Of a DNA stretch of 64,000 bases, positions 46,429-55,060 are shown piece by piece. Both the position numbers and the translations under genes were made by a program. The notes below the pieces were generated by a model. That model was not told where the DNA came from, searched no databases, and saw only the letters and a list, made by a program, of their open reading frames with translations. Source of the DNA: Paenochrobactrum pullorum (GTDB taxonomy: Bacteria > Pseudomonadota > Alphaproteobacteria > Rhizobiales > Rhizobiaceae); assembly GCF_041929845.1 (NCBI RefSeq), contig NZ_JBHEEH010000013.1, positions 1 to 64,000 on the forward strand, in the 5' to 3' direction. The stretch's first letter is position 1. Every line of letters begins with the position of its first letter.

Positions 46429-47373
46429 ATGATGGAGCAAAATGACCTGATTGTGCGAGCATCGTGGCTCTATCATGTAGAAGGTTTAACCCAAGCGCAG
46501 ATTGCCGACCGCCTTCATTTAACGCGACGACGGGTCAATGAAATGCTGGCACAAGCGCATCGTGATGGTGTGGTCAAGGTATCTTTCAATAGTAAGCTGG
46601 CCGATTGCGTGGCATTGGAGGCAGAGCTTTGCCAGCGGTTTGGCCTTGAAGATGCAATCGTCGTGCCAACACCGGAAGATGCTTCACAGATCCATAAAAT
46701 CATGGGGCGGGCTGTTGCAGCCTATCTTGAACGCTTCATTGCAGCGCATGATATTCGCTCTTTTGGTGTTGCTTGGGGCTCGACATTGCGTGAGACCATC
46801 CAGTTTATGACACCACAACCGCGTGCTGATATGGAAGTTCACTCCATGACCGGCGGTCTGACACAAGGCACTGAAATCAATACATTTGAAATCGTGCGTG
46901 GTTTTGCTCAAATTTTCTCGGCCAAGTGCCGTTATTTTGTGGCACCAATTTATGCGGAGTCACCTGAATCACGTGATGCAATCATTTCGCAAACCGTCTT
47001 CCGCCGTACCTATGAAACGATCTGTAATGTTGATCTGGCTTATTTCAGTGTTGGCGATGCCTCCAACCGTTCATTACAAGTACGCTATGGTCTGCCGGAA
47101 GGGATAGATATTGAAGAATTGCAAGAACATGGCGCCGTTGGTGATCTGGCAGGGCGCTTTTTGAATGCTGAAGGCAAGCAGCTTGACCATACGATTAACC
47201 GACAGGTTCTGGCACCGGAATTGACTAGCTTGAAAACAATCCGCCACCGGCTGATTGTCGGTGGCGGAGCACATAAAGTGCCTATTGTTACAGCTGTTTT
47301 ACGCGGCAGCTATCCAACAATTTTGGCTATTGATGCCGAAAGTGCAAAGTCCATTCTTGCTCAAGAAAACTGA
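46429..47373 (+). CDS. SorC/DeoR-type sugar-binding transcriptional regulator
   Basis: 314 residues (ATG 46429 or the next codon; AAGGAAA precedes). Helix-turn-helix GLTQAQIADRLHLTRRRVNEML at the N-terminus and a sugar-phosphate-binding domain after residue 60 (GVAWGSTLRETI, VGGGAHKVPIV). SorC repressors respond to phosphorylated sugars or polyols. Divergence from ugpB makes it the prime candidate regulator, which differs from the Pho-type control of E. coli ugp. Confidence 0.9.
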   Translation: MMEQNDLIVRASWLYHVEGLTQAQIADRLHLTRRRVNEMLAQAHRDGVVKVSFNSKLADCVALEAELCQRFGLEDAIVVPTPEDASQIHKIMGRAVAAYLERFIAAHDIRSFGVAWGSTLRETIQFMTPQPRADMEVHSMTGGLTQGTEINTFEIVRGFAQIFSAKCRYFVAPIYAESPESRDAIISQTVFRRTYETICNVDLAYFSVGDASNRSLQVRYGLPEGIDIEELQEHGAVGDLAGRFLNAEGKQLDHTINRQVLAPELTSLKTIRHRLIVGGGAHKVPIVTAVLRGSYPTILAIDAESAKSILAQEN

Positions 47374-47420
47374 CGGCTGGAAGCTTTCTCAACTCCCAGC
47401 CAAGCTTGTTAAAGCAAAAT

Positions 47421-48959
47421 TTAAACTTCTGGCGAATAACCAAATGTAATTGCAGGATTTTCTGCTGTTTCGACCCAAACACTTTTTGTCTGCGTATAGG
47501 CCAGCAAAGCATCGCGTCCGCTGGAACGGCCATAACCGCTACGGCCAAAACCACCAAAGGGCGACATCACCGAAATTGTTTTATAGCTGTTGATCCAGAA
47601 GGTTCCGGCGCGGATTTGACCTGCCACGCGATGGGCACGTGCAACATTTTGCGTCCAGACGGCACCCGCCAAACCATAAGCTGTGCTATTGGCAAGTTCT
47701 ATGGCTTCAGCTTCATCGTCAAAAGGCATCACCGCCACAACAGGCCCGAAGACTTCTTCCTGCGCAATTGTCATTGATGGTTTAACCGCATCAAGAATAG
47801 TTGGCGCATAATAGAAGCCACCGGTTTTTTCCAAGCTTGCCGGCTTTAAACCACCTGCGGCCAGTTGCGCACCTTCTTTTACGCCTTCACGCACCATCTG
47901 ATCAATTTTTTGCCATTGGCGTTCATTGTTGATAGGGCCGATATGCGAGTTCTGGTCATAAGGATCGCCCACCACAATGCGGTTGGCAGCATCAGCATAA
48001 CGTTCCACGAATTGCTGATGGATTGAGCGATGGACGAGCAAACGTGATCCTGACACACATGACTGCCCTGCTCCGCTGAAAATAGCGGATTGCGCACCCA
48101 AAATCGCGCGATCCATCTGCGCGTCAGCAAAGACGATATTGGCCGATTTACCGCCCAGTTCCAGAATACATGGCACAACATTTTTAGCAGCTGTCGCAGC
48201 AATGGCTGAACCTGCCTGTGCCGAACCGACAAATACCACCAAAGACGTGCGCGGATGCGAAACCATTGCCTGTCCGGCGGTTAAACCGGCCCCTGCAATC
48301 ACATTGACGAGACCGCGCGGCGCCCCACCTTGCTCACATAGAAAACCCAAAATAAGCGTGCTTAGAGGCGTTAACTCGGATGGTTTGATGACCACCGCAT
48401 TACCGGCGCAAATAGCCGGTGCAATTTGCCAGCCACCGGTAAAGAGCGGTGCGTTCCACGGTGTAATTTGTGCAACCACACCAATCGGTTCATGGCGTGT
48501 ATAATTGAGATGAGAACTTGGCACCGGAATGACATCGCCATAAAGCTTGTCGCACCAGCCCGCATAATATTCAAACATTTCGGCAACACGCACGGCCTCG
48601 CCGCCAATATCACGGATCGGGCGTCCGGCAGAACGGCTTTCAATTTCTGCAATCAATGGCGCATGTTCACGAATACGTCGTGCGATTTCATACATCACAC
48701 GACCACGATGCGATGCAGTCAACTGCATCCACTCTACCTGAGCGCGTGCAGCTTCTGCCATTGCGGTATCGATTACGGACTGATCTGCATCTTTAAAACT
48801 GGCGAAGGTTTTTCCTGTTGCCGGATCAGTCAGCTTCAATTCAGCACCGGTGCCAGCGATAATGGTTCCGGCGATAAAACTACCGATTTCAGCTTGTGGG
48901 AAAAAGCTTTTAAAAATTTGTGAAATCCGCTCGGATTGATTATCCAAAATTTCTGTCAT
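47421..48959 (-). CDS. NAD(P)-dependent aldehyde dehydrogenase
   Basis: 512 residues. Active-site Glu in LELGGKSAN and catalytic Cys in FSGAGQSCVSG (about residue 301), with the cofactor motif of the ALDH superfamily (ITPWNAPLF, FVGSAQAGSAIA). Start has AAGGGAGAGAGTT before ATG. It lies just after the 3-hydroxyisobutyrate-dehydrogenase-type gene (gap 14 bp), so both are likely one operon converting a hydroxy acid through a semialdehyde to an acid or thioester. Confidence 0.92.
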   Translation of the reverse strand: MTEILDNQSERISQIFKSFFPQAEIGSFIAGTIIAGTGAELKLTDPATGKTFASFKDADQSVIDTAMAEAARAQVEWMQLTASHRGRVMYEIARRIREHAPLIAEIESRSAGRPIRDIGGEAVRVAEMFEYYAGWCDKLYGDVIPVPSSHLNYTRHEPIGVVAQITPWNAPLFTGGWQIAPAICAGNAVVIKPSELTPLSTLILGFLCEQGGAPRGLVNVIAGAGLTAGQAMVSHPRTSLVVFVGSAQAGSAIAATAAKNVVPCILELGGKSANIVFADAQMDRAILGAQSAIFSGAGQSCVSGSRLLVHRSIHQQFVERYADAANRIVVGDPYDQNSHIGPINNERQWQKIDQMVREGVKEGAQLAAGGLKPASLEKTGGFYYAPTILDAVKPSMTIAQEEVFGPVVAVMPFDDEAEAIELANSTAYGLAGAVWTQNVARAHRVAGQIRAGTFWINSYKTISVMSPFGGFGRSGYGRSSGRDALLAYTQTKSVWVETAENPAITFGYSPEV

Positions 48960-48973
48960 AACTCTCTCCCTTC

Positions 48974-49864
48974 TTACTTTGCCGTATCGGACTGATAAGC
49001 ACCCATACGGGTAAAATCATCGGTGTCTTTCAGGTGTTCTGAACACGCCCAAAGCTTGGCCACCATGGCAGTCAACGGATTTTCAACATTGTTTTTTTCA
49101 GCCAGAGCTTGCGCCAAACGCACATCTTTGCGCATCAACCCCATTGAAAAACCGCTATCAAAGCGATCATTCATCACCCATGTCGGAAAATGAACTTCGC
49201 TGATCATGGATTTGCCGGAAGCTGCATTAATGACACGCAGTGCCGATTCAGGACTGATGCCTGCAGCCAAAGCAATTTTAAGTCCTTCACCAGTGGTAAT
49301 CATATGCGCGGCCGCCAACATATTATTGACAAGCTTGGCCACATTACCCGCACCACTTGGCCCCACATGCAATGCTTTAGCCGAAAGCGCTTCAATGACA
49401 GGGCGAGCTAAGGCTAAATCTGCATCAGTGCCGCCAATCATCATGGTCAAAGCGCCACTTGCAGCCCCTGCCGGTCCCCCACTGACAGGTGCATCCAAAA
49501 AGCCGTGCCCCATCTTATCGAGCTTACCCGCCAACTGGCGGCTAACATCAGGCTCCGAGGTCGAGGTATCTACGATAATTACACGGTTCTGACGCTCAGC
49601 GCCCAGCAGATGACCATAGTCATTGACGACATTTTCCACGTCACGCGCTGTTGGTAATGAAAATACAAGAAAATCTGACTTTCTGAACAAATCGCTCAGA
49701 TCTTTAATGGCAGTTACCCCTACTTTTGCTGATAATTCAAGACGTTCCGCTGAAAGATCAAAGCCTAAAGTTTCAAAGCCTTTGGAGGCTAATGTCGCTG
49801 CCATCCCCAGCCCCATACTGCCCAGACCAACAACACCAACAATGATTTTGTTCTGCTCCGACAT
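48974..49864 (-). CDS. 3-Hydroxyisobutyrate-dehydrogenase-family oxidoreductase
   Basis: Start at ATG 49864 (MSEQNKIIVG), with GGAACC just upstream; 296 residues. Rossmann motif VGVVGLGSMGLGMA, the substrate motif DAPVSGGPAGAASGAL and the catalytic Lys in GNVAKLVNNMLAAA define the beta-hydroxyacid dehydrogenase family. Oxidises a beta-hydroxy acid to a semialdehyde. Exact substrate (hydroxyisobutyrate, tartronate semialdehyde, glycerate) is not decided by sequence. Confidence 0.9.
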   Translation of the reverse strand: MSEQNKIIVGVVGLGSMGLGMAATLASKGFETLGFDLSAERLELSAKVGVTAIKDLSDLFRKSDFLVFSLPTARDVENVVNDYGHLLGAERQNRVIIVDTSTSEPDVSRQLAGKLDKMGHGFLDAPVSGGPAGAASGALTMMIGGTDADLALARPVIEALSAKALHVGPSGAGNVAKLVNNMLAAAHMITTGEGLKIALAAGISPESALRVINAASGKSMISEVHFPTWVMNDRFDSGFSMGLMRKDVRLAQALAEKNNVENPLTAMVAKLWACSEHLKDTDDFTRMGAYQSDTAK

Positions 49865-49956
49865 AGTGGTTCCTTTCACCAAGACATGATGGTGAAGCCT
49901 GTCACTAACAAACACATCAGCATAGCCAGCCAGACAGCAACAAAGCGTTACATTTA

Positions 49957-49989
49957 CAGCAACACTTCAAGCGTTGCTGTTTAAGCAAC
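49957..49989. promoter_or_regulatory. Cluster of CAAC/GTTG repeats in divergent promoter region
   Basis: CAGCAAC (49957-49963) and GTTGCTG (49973-49979) form a 7-bp dyad, and the second arm pairs again with AGCAAC at 49984-49989. More GCAAC half-sites lie nearby. The 304-bp region separates the dehydrogenase pair from the DUF3100 genes, so this is a candidate operator for both. Confidence 0.45.
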
Positions 49990-50168
49990 GCAATGTTGTC
50001 AATGATGGGTCTGGTATAGAACTAAAATCCCATCATACTTGCATTTTACAAAAGGGGACGGGAGATCACTCTTATTACCCCTATAGTAATGTATGCGCCT
50101 ATCACCGGAACGGAGGGGGATCTGTTGCCGGTTAACGACATAACGCATTGCATTTGAAGGAGGGCATC

Positions 50169-50987
50169 GTGAAGGGGCAAAATAATTTTAGTATGCACCA
50201 TCTGTGGTTACATGGCTTGGTATTACTGATCATTCTGGTTTCAGAATTGATTGGCGTTCAACGTATCAATATCGGTATTGGAGCCGTTATTTTTCTGCCA
50301 ATGCTTTATGCATTTGCATTGGCTATATTTTTGAACCCCAATATTCTGAAAGCGACAGGAAAATTCATCAAGTCCGATTCAGTTAAACTTTCCGGCACCA
50401 TGATCACCATAGCGATCATGCCGTTTATTGCAAAATTCGGCACCACTGTGGGCCCGCAGATCAAAGCCATTATCGCCGCGGGTCCGGCGCTTGTATTGCA
50501 GGAAATCGGTAATCTTGGCACTATTGTTGTAGCCTTTCCGATTGCAGTGTATTTACTTCGTATGGGACGTGAAACCGTCGGCGCCGTCTACTCCATCGAC
50601 CGTGAACCCAATCTGGCACTCATCGTTGATAAATATGGCCTGGACAGCCCTGAAGGGGCTGGCGTTATGGGTGTTTACGCAACCGGCACCCTGATCGGCA
50701 CATTCATTTTTGCGATCATGCCACCAATGGTTCATGCACTCGGTATTTTTGATGTTCGTGCGCTGGCCATGTCTTGCGGTGTTGGTTCCGGCAGTATGCT
50801 GGCCGCCTGTACAGGCGGATTGGTGAGTGTTGTGCCTGAACAAAAAGACATCATCCTCGCTCTTGCTGCAGCAAGTAATATTCTCACCTATGCAACCGGA
50901 CTTTATGTCGGCTTGTTTGTGGCTCTGCCACTCACTGAATGGCTGTTTAAAAAATGTCGGCCGGATTTATACCGGGAAGAGAATTAA
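50169..50987 (+). CDS. DUF3100 membrane protein
   Basis: The start is set to GTG 50169 (MKGQNNFSMHH) because AAGGAGGG (50157-50164) stands just ahead; an in-frame TTG at 50148 lacks one. 272 residues, about eight hydrophobic segments. GSGSMLAACTGGLVSVVPEQK and GVYATGTLIGTFIF are typical DUF3100. The family is of unknown function. It overlaps no gene and is 15 bp before the partner below. Confidence 0.85.
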   Translation: MKGQNNFSMHHLWLHGLVLLIILVSELIGVQRINIGIGAVIFLPMLYAFALAIFLNPNILKATGKFIKSDSVKLSGTMITIAIMPFIAKFGTTVGPQIKAIIAAGPALVLQEIGNLGTIVVAFPIAVYLLRMGRETVGAVYSIDREPNLALIVDKYGLDSPEGAGVMGVYATGTLIGTFIFAIMPPMVHALGIFDVRALAMSCGVGSGSMLAACTGGLVSVVPEQKDIILALAAASNILTYATGLYVGLFVALPLTEWLFKKCRPDLYREEN

Positions 50988-51002
50988 GGGGGAGAAAAAA
51001 TT

Positions 51003-51518
51003 ATGACATCACAATCCATTAAAAAAGCTGCCGATAAGCTGACCCTCTCCGTTGAATCAACCGATGAGCGTAAAATCAATATTGGTGAAAATGCGGTTTT
51101 GCTGCTGATTGCCTGTGCGTTGGGCCTGTTTTCCAATCTGGTCGGCACCGGTGTGGGCATTATAGAAGCTTTCCCCGGCATGGCGATTTTATATCTGGCT
51201 TCACTTGGCGGCCTGTTTCTGGCGCGTTATGCACCATTTTATCTGCCAAGTGTCGCCTGGGTATCGCTGCTTGCGATCATCATCACCATTCCGGGTGTTC
51301 CCGGCAATGAATATGTCGTTGCTCAGGTCGATAAACTTAACTTCCTATCGCTTGCAACGCCTGCTCTCGCCTATGGTGGCTTGGCTTTAACCCGCAATGA
51401 ATTTGAAATTGCACGTCACTCAGGCTGGAAAATCGTTATTATTGCCATTTGCGTAATGCTCGGCACCTATTTAGGCTCCGTTGTGATTGCCGATTTAACC
51501 TTACGCATCATGGGCTAA
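51003..51518 (+). CDS. Membrane partner of DUF3100 protein, function unknown
   Basis: 171 residues with about four helices (NAVLLLIACALGLFSNLVG, GMAILYLASLGGLFLARYAPF, SVAWVSLLAIIITIPG, KIVIIAICVMLGTYLG). GGGGGAGAAAAAATT before ATG is a good site. Adjacent genes and comparable helix count suggest a two-subunit membrane carrier with DUF3100. I do not know a name for it. Confidence 0.7.
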   Translation: MTSQSIKKAADKLTLSVESTDERKINIGENAVLLLIACALGLFSNLVGTGVGIIEAFPGMAILYLASLGGLFLARYAPFYLPSVAWVSLLAIIITIPGVPGNEYVVAQVDKLNFLSLATPALAYGGLALTRNEFEIARHSGWKIVIIAICVMLGTYLGSVVIADLTLRIMG

Positions 51519-51538
51519 CTCCATCTTTAAAACCAGTA

Positions 51539-51566
51539 AAACGGGCAGGTTAAGACTTGCCCGTTT
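51539..51566 (+). terminator. Hairpin between the membrane pair and the amidohydrolase
   Basis: AAACGGGCA / TGCCCGTTT, a 9-bp exact stem with a 10-nt loop, 20 bp after the membrane pair. The T run is short, so partial termination is likelier than a full stop, with the amidohydrolase gene transcribed on read-through or from its own promoter. Confidence 0.6.
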
Positions 51567-51602
51567 GTCTGCCTGCTGTCACAATCAGCAGGAACCGACT
51601 GC

Positions 51603-52787
51603 ATGAAACGCTCCGGAGAACTGACCTTGACCGCTTATGTTGAACCAGATGATATTACTGAAGCCATTGAATGGCGCCATCAGCTGCACCGCAATCCAGA
51701 GCTTGGTTTTGAAGAACATAATACAGCACAATTCATTGCTGAAAAAATGAAAAGCTGGGGCTATGATGTAGTGGAAGGCTTTGCCAAAACGGGCATTATC
51801 GCCAGTCTCACACGGGGTACTTCAACGCACGTTATCGGCATTCGCGCCGATATGGATGCGTTACCGATACAAGAAAAAAGCGGCGTGGCATATTCTTCTG
51901 AAACAATCGGAAAAATGCATGCCTGCGGGCATGACGGCCATGTCACAATGGCACTGGCGGCAGCCAAGGCCTGCACAAAAATTGATTTTGATGGTACTGT
52001 GCGTTTCATTTTCCAGCCTGCCGAAGAAAACGAGGGTGGCGGACGCGAGATGGTCAATCAAGGCTTGTTTGACAAGTTTCCGGTTGATGCAATTTACGGT
52101 TTACATAACTGGCCGGGGCAGGATGTCGGCACATGCGTTGCACGTGACGATGCGATGATGGCGGCATTTGGTACGTTTGAAATCACCATTATCGGTAAGG
52201 GCGCCCATGGTGCCATGCCTCATGAAGGCGCTGATCCGGTGATTGCTGCAAGCCAGATTGTGTCGGCCCTTCAAACCATTGCCAGTCGCAATATTTCACC
52301 GCTCGATTCTGCCGTCGTATCAGTGACACAAATGCATGGCGGCGATGCGTGGAACATCATTCCTGAAATCATGATTATCCGGGGCACCACACGTTGGTTC
52401 AAGCCGGAAGTTGGTCAAATGATTTCACAGCGCATCAAGTCAATTTCGGCATCTCTTGCTGAAGGATTTGGCTGTGACGCCAAACTCATTTATGAAGAGC
52501 GCTACCCGTCAACTATTAATACTCCGGCAGAGGCGGCAATCATCCGCAGAATTGCAGCGTCGCCTGCATTGAATTTAAAAGTGCTGGATGTTGATCCGAG
52601 TATGGCGGCAGAAGATTTTGCCTTTATGCTTCAGAAAAAACCCGGCTGCTATTTCTGGCTCGGCGCGCGGCGTGATGGTAACAACCCTGGCCTTCACTCA
52701 CCCTATTATGATTTCAATGATGCCATTTTGGCAACTGGTGCACGTTTCTGGGTGGAGCTTGTCAAAAGCGAACTCAACGGTGCTTAA
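51603..52787 (+). CDS. M20-family amidohydrolase (hippurate/N-acyl amino acid hydrolase type)
   Basis: 394 residues. The M20D metal site is complete: ADMDALPIQ, C108 and H110 in ACGHDGH, E141/E142 in PAEENEGGG, H168 in GLHNWPG, and a C-terminal His in GLHSPYYDF. Hydrolyses an amide of an acylated or aryl amino acid in the cytosol. Neighbouring DUF3100 pair and LysR gene make a substrate import-hydrolysis-regulation unit likely (inference). Confidence 0.92.
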   Translation: MKRSGELTLTAYVEPDDITEAIEWRHQLHRNPELGFEEHNTAQFIAEKMKSWGYDVVEGFAKTGIIASLTRGTSTHVIGIRADMDALPIQEKSGVAYSSETIGKMHACGHDGHVTMALAAAKACTKIDFDGTVRFIFQPAEENEGGGREMVNQGLFDKFPVDAIYGLHNWPGQDVGTCVARDDAMMAAFGTFEITIIGKGAHGAMPHEGADPVIAASQIVSALQTIASRNISPLDSAVVSVTQMHGGDAWNIIPEIMIIRGTTRWFKPEVGQMISQRIKSISASLAEGFGCDAKLIYEERYPSTINTPAEAAIIRRIAASPALNLKVLDVDPSMAAEDFAFMLQKKPGCYFWLGARRDGNNPGLHSPYYDFNDAILATGARFWVELVKSELNGA

Positions 52788-52811
52788 GCAATAAAATAAA
52801 GTAGGAGCATT

Positions 52812-53735
52812 TTGAAACAGCAACCTGCAATGGAAAGCCTTGATGCCAAGGAACTACGTATGTTCATGGCAGTGGTGCGGATTGGCTCCATTCGTGGTGC
52901 GGCCGAATATTTGCAGGTTGCACCTTCGGTTATCAGCCGTCAGATTGCCGATACCGAACGCGTTATAGGGCTTCCACTCTTCTCACGCACTGCACGTGGC
53001 ATGCGCCTGACTGAGGCTGGTGAATTGGTGCTGGATTACGGGCGGCGAATTTTGGAAGAGAGCAGCCTGCTCACCGAGCAATTGGGGCTTTTACGCGGTG
53101 TGCAGCAACAACGGGTCAGGATAAGGTGCGGTGAAGGTTTTCTGGCCGATGTACTCAAGCATGGGTTGAGCGCTTTTGTCAAAATCTATCCGGAAATCCG
53201 CTATGATTTGCAGCTTGGAAGTACGCAAGGTGTGCTGGATGCGATTGCCAATGGCGATGCGGATATCGGCATTGCCTACAATCCGACAATCGATACGCGT
53301 GTACGTTCTCTTGCGATCTCCCGCCAGCCTTTATGTCTGGTCGCGCAGCCGCATCATCCACTCTTAATAAAAGAAAACCTGCAAATGGCCGATTGCAACG
53401 GCCTTTCTTGCAGCCTGCTCAGCCAAGGGCACGGTATTACCCAACTTGTCACGCGCGTTGCCGCTGATCAGGGTATTGCTTTGATTACATTACTGGAAAC
53501 GTCTTCCATTGATGTGCTCAAACATTTTGTCATGGCAGGGCTTGGCGTCACTTTCCTGCCCCGCTTTACGGTTGCTACCGAACTGGAAAACGGCAGTGTG
53601 AATATACGTGAATTATCCGACCCTGTTTTCAATGATGCCAGTGCCCATCTGATGGTACGCGCGCGCCGTCGTTTGCCTGCATCAGTTGAACGTTTGGGCA
53701 GTTTTTTGGCATTCAACATGACTGCATTTCGTTAA
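52812..53735 (+). CDS. LysR-family transcriptional regulator
   Basis: 307 residues from TTG 52812 (GTAGGAGCATT precedes). N-terminal helix-turn-helix RGAAEYLQVAPSVISRQIADTE (residues ~29-52) and a LysR substrate domain after 95. Same strand as the amidohydrolase, 25 bp after it. Controls probably the DUF3100/amidohydrolase genes. Confidence 0.92.
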   Translation: MKQQPAMESLDAKELRMFMAVVRIGSIRGAAEYLQVAPSVISRQIADTERVIGLPLFSRTARGMRLTEAGELVLDYGRRILEESSLLTEQLGLLRGVQQQRVRIRCGEGFLADVLKHGLSAFVKIYPEIRYDLQLGSTQGVLDAIANGDADIGIAYNPTIDTRVRSLAISRQPLCLVAQPHHPLLIKENLQMADCNGLSCSLLSQGHGITQLVTRVAADQGIALITLLETSSIDVLKHFVMAGLGVTFLPRFTVATELENGSVNIRELSDPVFNDASAHLMVRARRRLPASVERLGSFLAFNMTAFR

Positions 53736-53745
53736 GTGCATATAA

Positions 53746-53777
53746 AACCTCTCGAACCATTACTGATCCGGGAGGTT
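53746..53777. terminator. Weak bidirectional hairpin
   Basis: AACCTCTCG / CGGGAGGTT pair with one G-U wobble in a 9-bp stem, 14-nt loop, between the converging LysR and luciferase-like genes. No strong T run on either side. Confidence 0.4.
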
Positions 53778-53789
53778 AAAGGATTTTAA

Positions 53790-54839
53790 TCAGTTGATCT
53801 GATCACCAATGACAGGGCCTTCCCAGTTTGGTTTCCAACCCAAGCTTGGTGCCACATGCTTGATGAAAGATTCCAGAATATGCAGATTATATTCCGGCCC
53901 AAGCTGGTTTGGAATCGTCAGCATCAACGTGTCCGCCAAAGCAATTGCCTTGTCGTTTTTAAGCTGTTCGATCAGTATATCAGGCTCGCCCGCATAGGTT
54001 CGTCCGAAGGTGGAGCGGAAACCGTCAATCATCCCGATAGCATCATGTTTTTCCGCCGCACTGCCAAAATAAGCTCTGTCGGTATCATTCATGATCGGAA
54101 AAACACTGCGGCTGATTGAAACACGCGGCGCACCTTTGTGGCCTGCTTCACGATAAGCCTCGCGAAAACGAATAATCTGCTCTGCCTGCAACTCGTCAAA
54201 AGGCATGCTGGAATCTTCAGTCAAAAGTGTTGAAGACATCATATTCAAGCCCTGACGACCTGTCCATTCAGCAGTTTCGCGTGTGCCGGAGCCCCACCAG
54301 ATATGATTACGCAAAGTGCCGGAGCGTGGCTCAATTGGTACCGGCCCACGATAGCCCATCGAATGATCACCCAATGCCAGCGGTTCTCCATCAATTGCCC
54401 GCATGAACAAGTCAAATTTTGGACGAGCGATGTCGGCACCGCGTGGATCATTAGAGCCGGTATAGCCAAAAGCTTCATAACCACGCACAACCGTTTCCGG
54501 CGAGCCGCGGCTGATGCCAAGCGCAATACGACCATCAGCCAGAATATCAAGCGCTGCGGCTTCTTCCGCCAGATAAAGAGGGTTTTCATAGCGCATATCA
54601 ATAACGCCTGTTCCCACTTCAATATGCTTGGTTTTCGCGGCAATGGTTGCTAATAGCGGCATTGGTGAAGCTTGCTGCTGTGCAAAATGGTGAACGCGGA
54701 AATAGGCACCATTGACGCCAAGTTCATCAGCACCAACGCCAAGTTCCACAGCCTGCTTCAGCATTTCGCCAGCCGTGCGGGTCTGAGACCCACGCGAATT
54801 CATATAATGGCCGAAACTTAAAAAACCAAAAGCTCTCAT
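53790..54839 (-). CDS. Luciferase-like (LLM class) flavin-dependent monooxygenase
   Basis: Start at ATG 54839 (MRAFGFLSF) with AGGAGAT seven bases before; the first 12 upstream codons are likely untranslated. 349 residues, a TIM-barrel FMN-binding family with HFAQQQASPMPLLATIAAKTKHIEVGTGVIDMRYENPLYLAEEAAALDI-like blocks (here seen in separate parts). Oxidises a sulfonate, alkane or aldehyde-type substrate with FMNH2 from a separate reductase. No reductase gene is adjacent. Confidence 0.9.
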   Translation of the reverse strand: MRAFGFLSFGHYMNSRGSQTRTAGEMLKQAVELGVGADELGVNGAYFRVHHFAQQQASPMPLLATIAAKTKHIEVGTGVIDMRYENPLYLAEEAAALDILADGRIALGISRGSPETVVRGYEAFGYTGSNDPRGADIARPKFDLFMRAIDGEPLALGDHSMGYRGPVPIEPRSGTLRNHIWWGSGTRETAEWTGRQGLNMMSSTLLTEDSSMPFDELQAEQIIRFREAYREAGHKGAPRVSISRSVFPIMNDTDRAYFGSAAEKHDAIGMIDGFRSTFGRTYAGEPDILIEQLKNDKAIALADTLMLTIPNQLGPEYNLHILESFIKHVAPSLGWKPNWEGPVIGDQIN

Positions 54840-54994
54840 GGAATATCTCCTGCCGCCTCTTGCGGCTTTCATCACTGTTGGATGACATATAGTATATAAA
54901 AGTAACTACAACAGCTATGGATACGCGAACGCATTGTTCACTATTTCGTCATCCAAGAAATATTCTTCAATTTTATAAATTTGAATAAAAACGC

Positions 54995-55020
54995 CAAAAG
55001 GGCAGCAAGCTGCCCTTTTG
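54995..55020. terminator. Terminator after the Fbp-type binding-protein gene
   Basis: CAAAAGGGCAGC / GCTGCCCTTTTG, an exact 12-bp stem with a 2-nt loop, followed on the minus strand by GCGTTTTTATTC. It stands 41 bp after the binding-protein stop. A clear rho-independent terminator, the strand used being minus. Confidence 0.9.
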
Positions 55021-55060
55021 ATGATTGATTGATCCATTTAAATTAACGGGCCATTATCAA

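Noticed and set aside
47375..47401. GGCTGG / CCAGCC hairpin after the SorC gene
   Set aside because: Only six pairs and no T run; possible but not convincing as a terminator.
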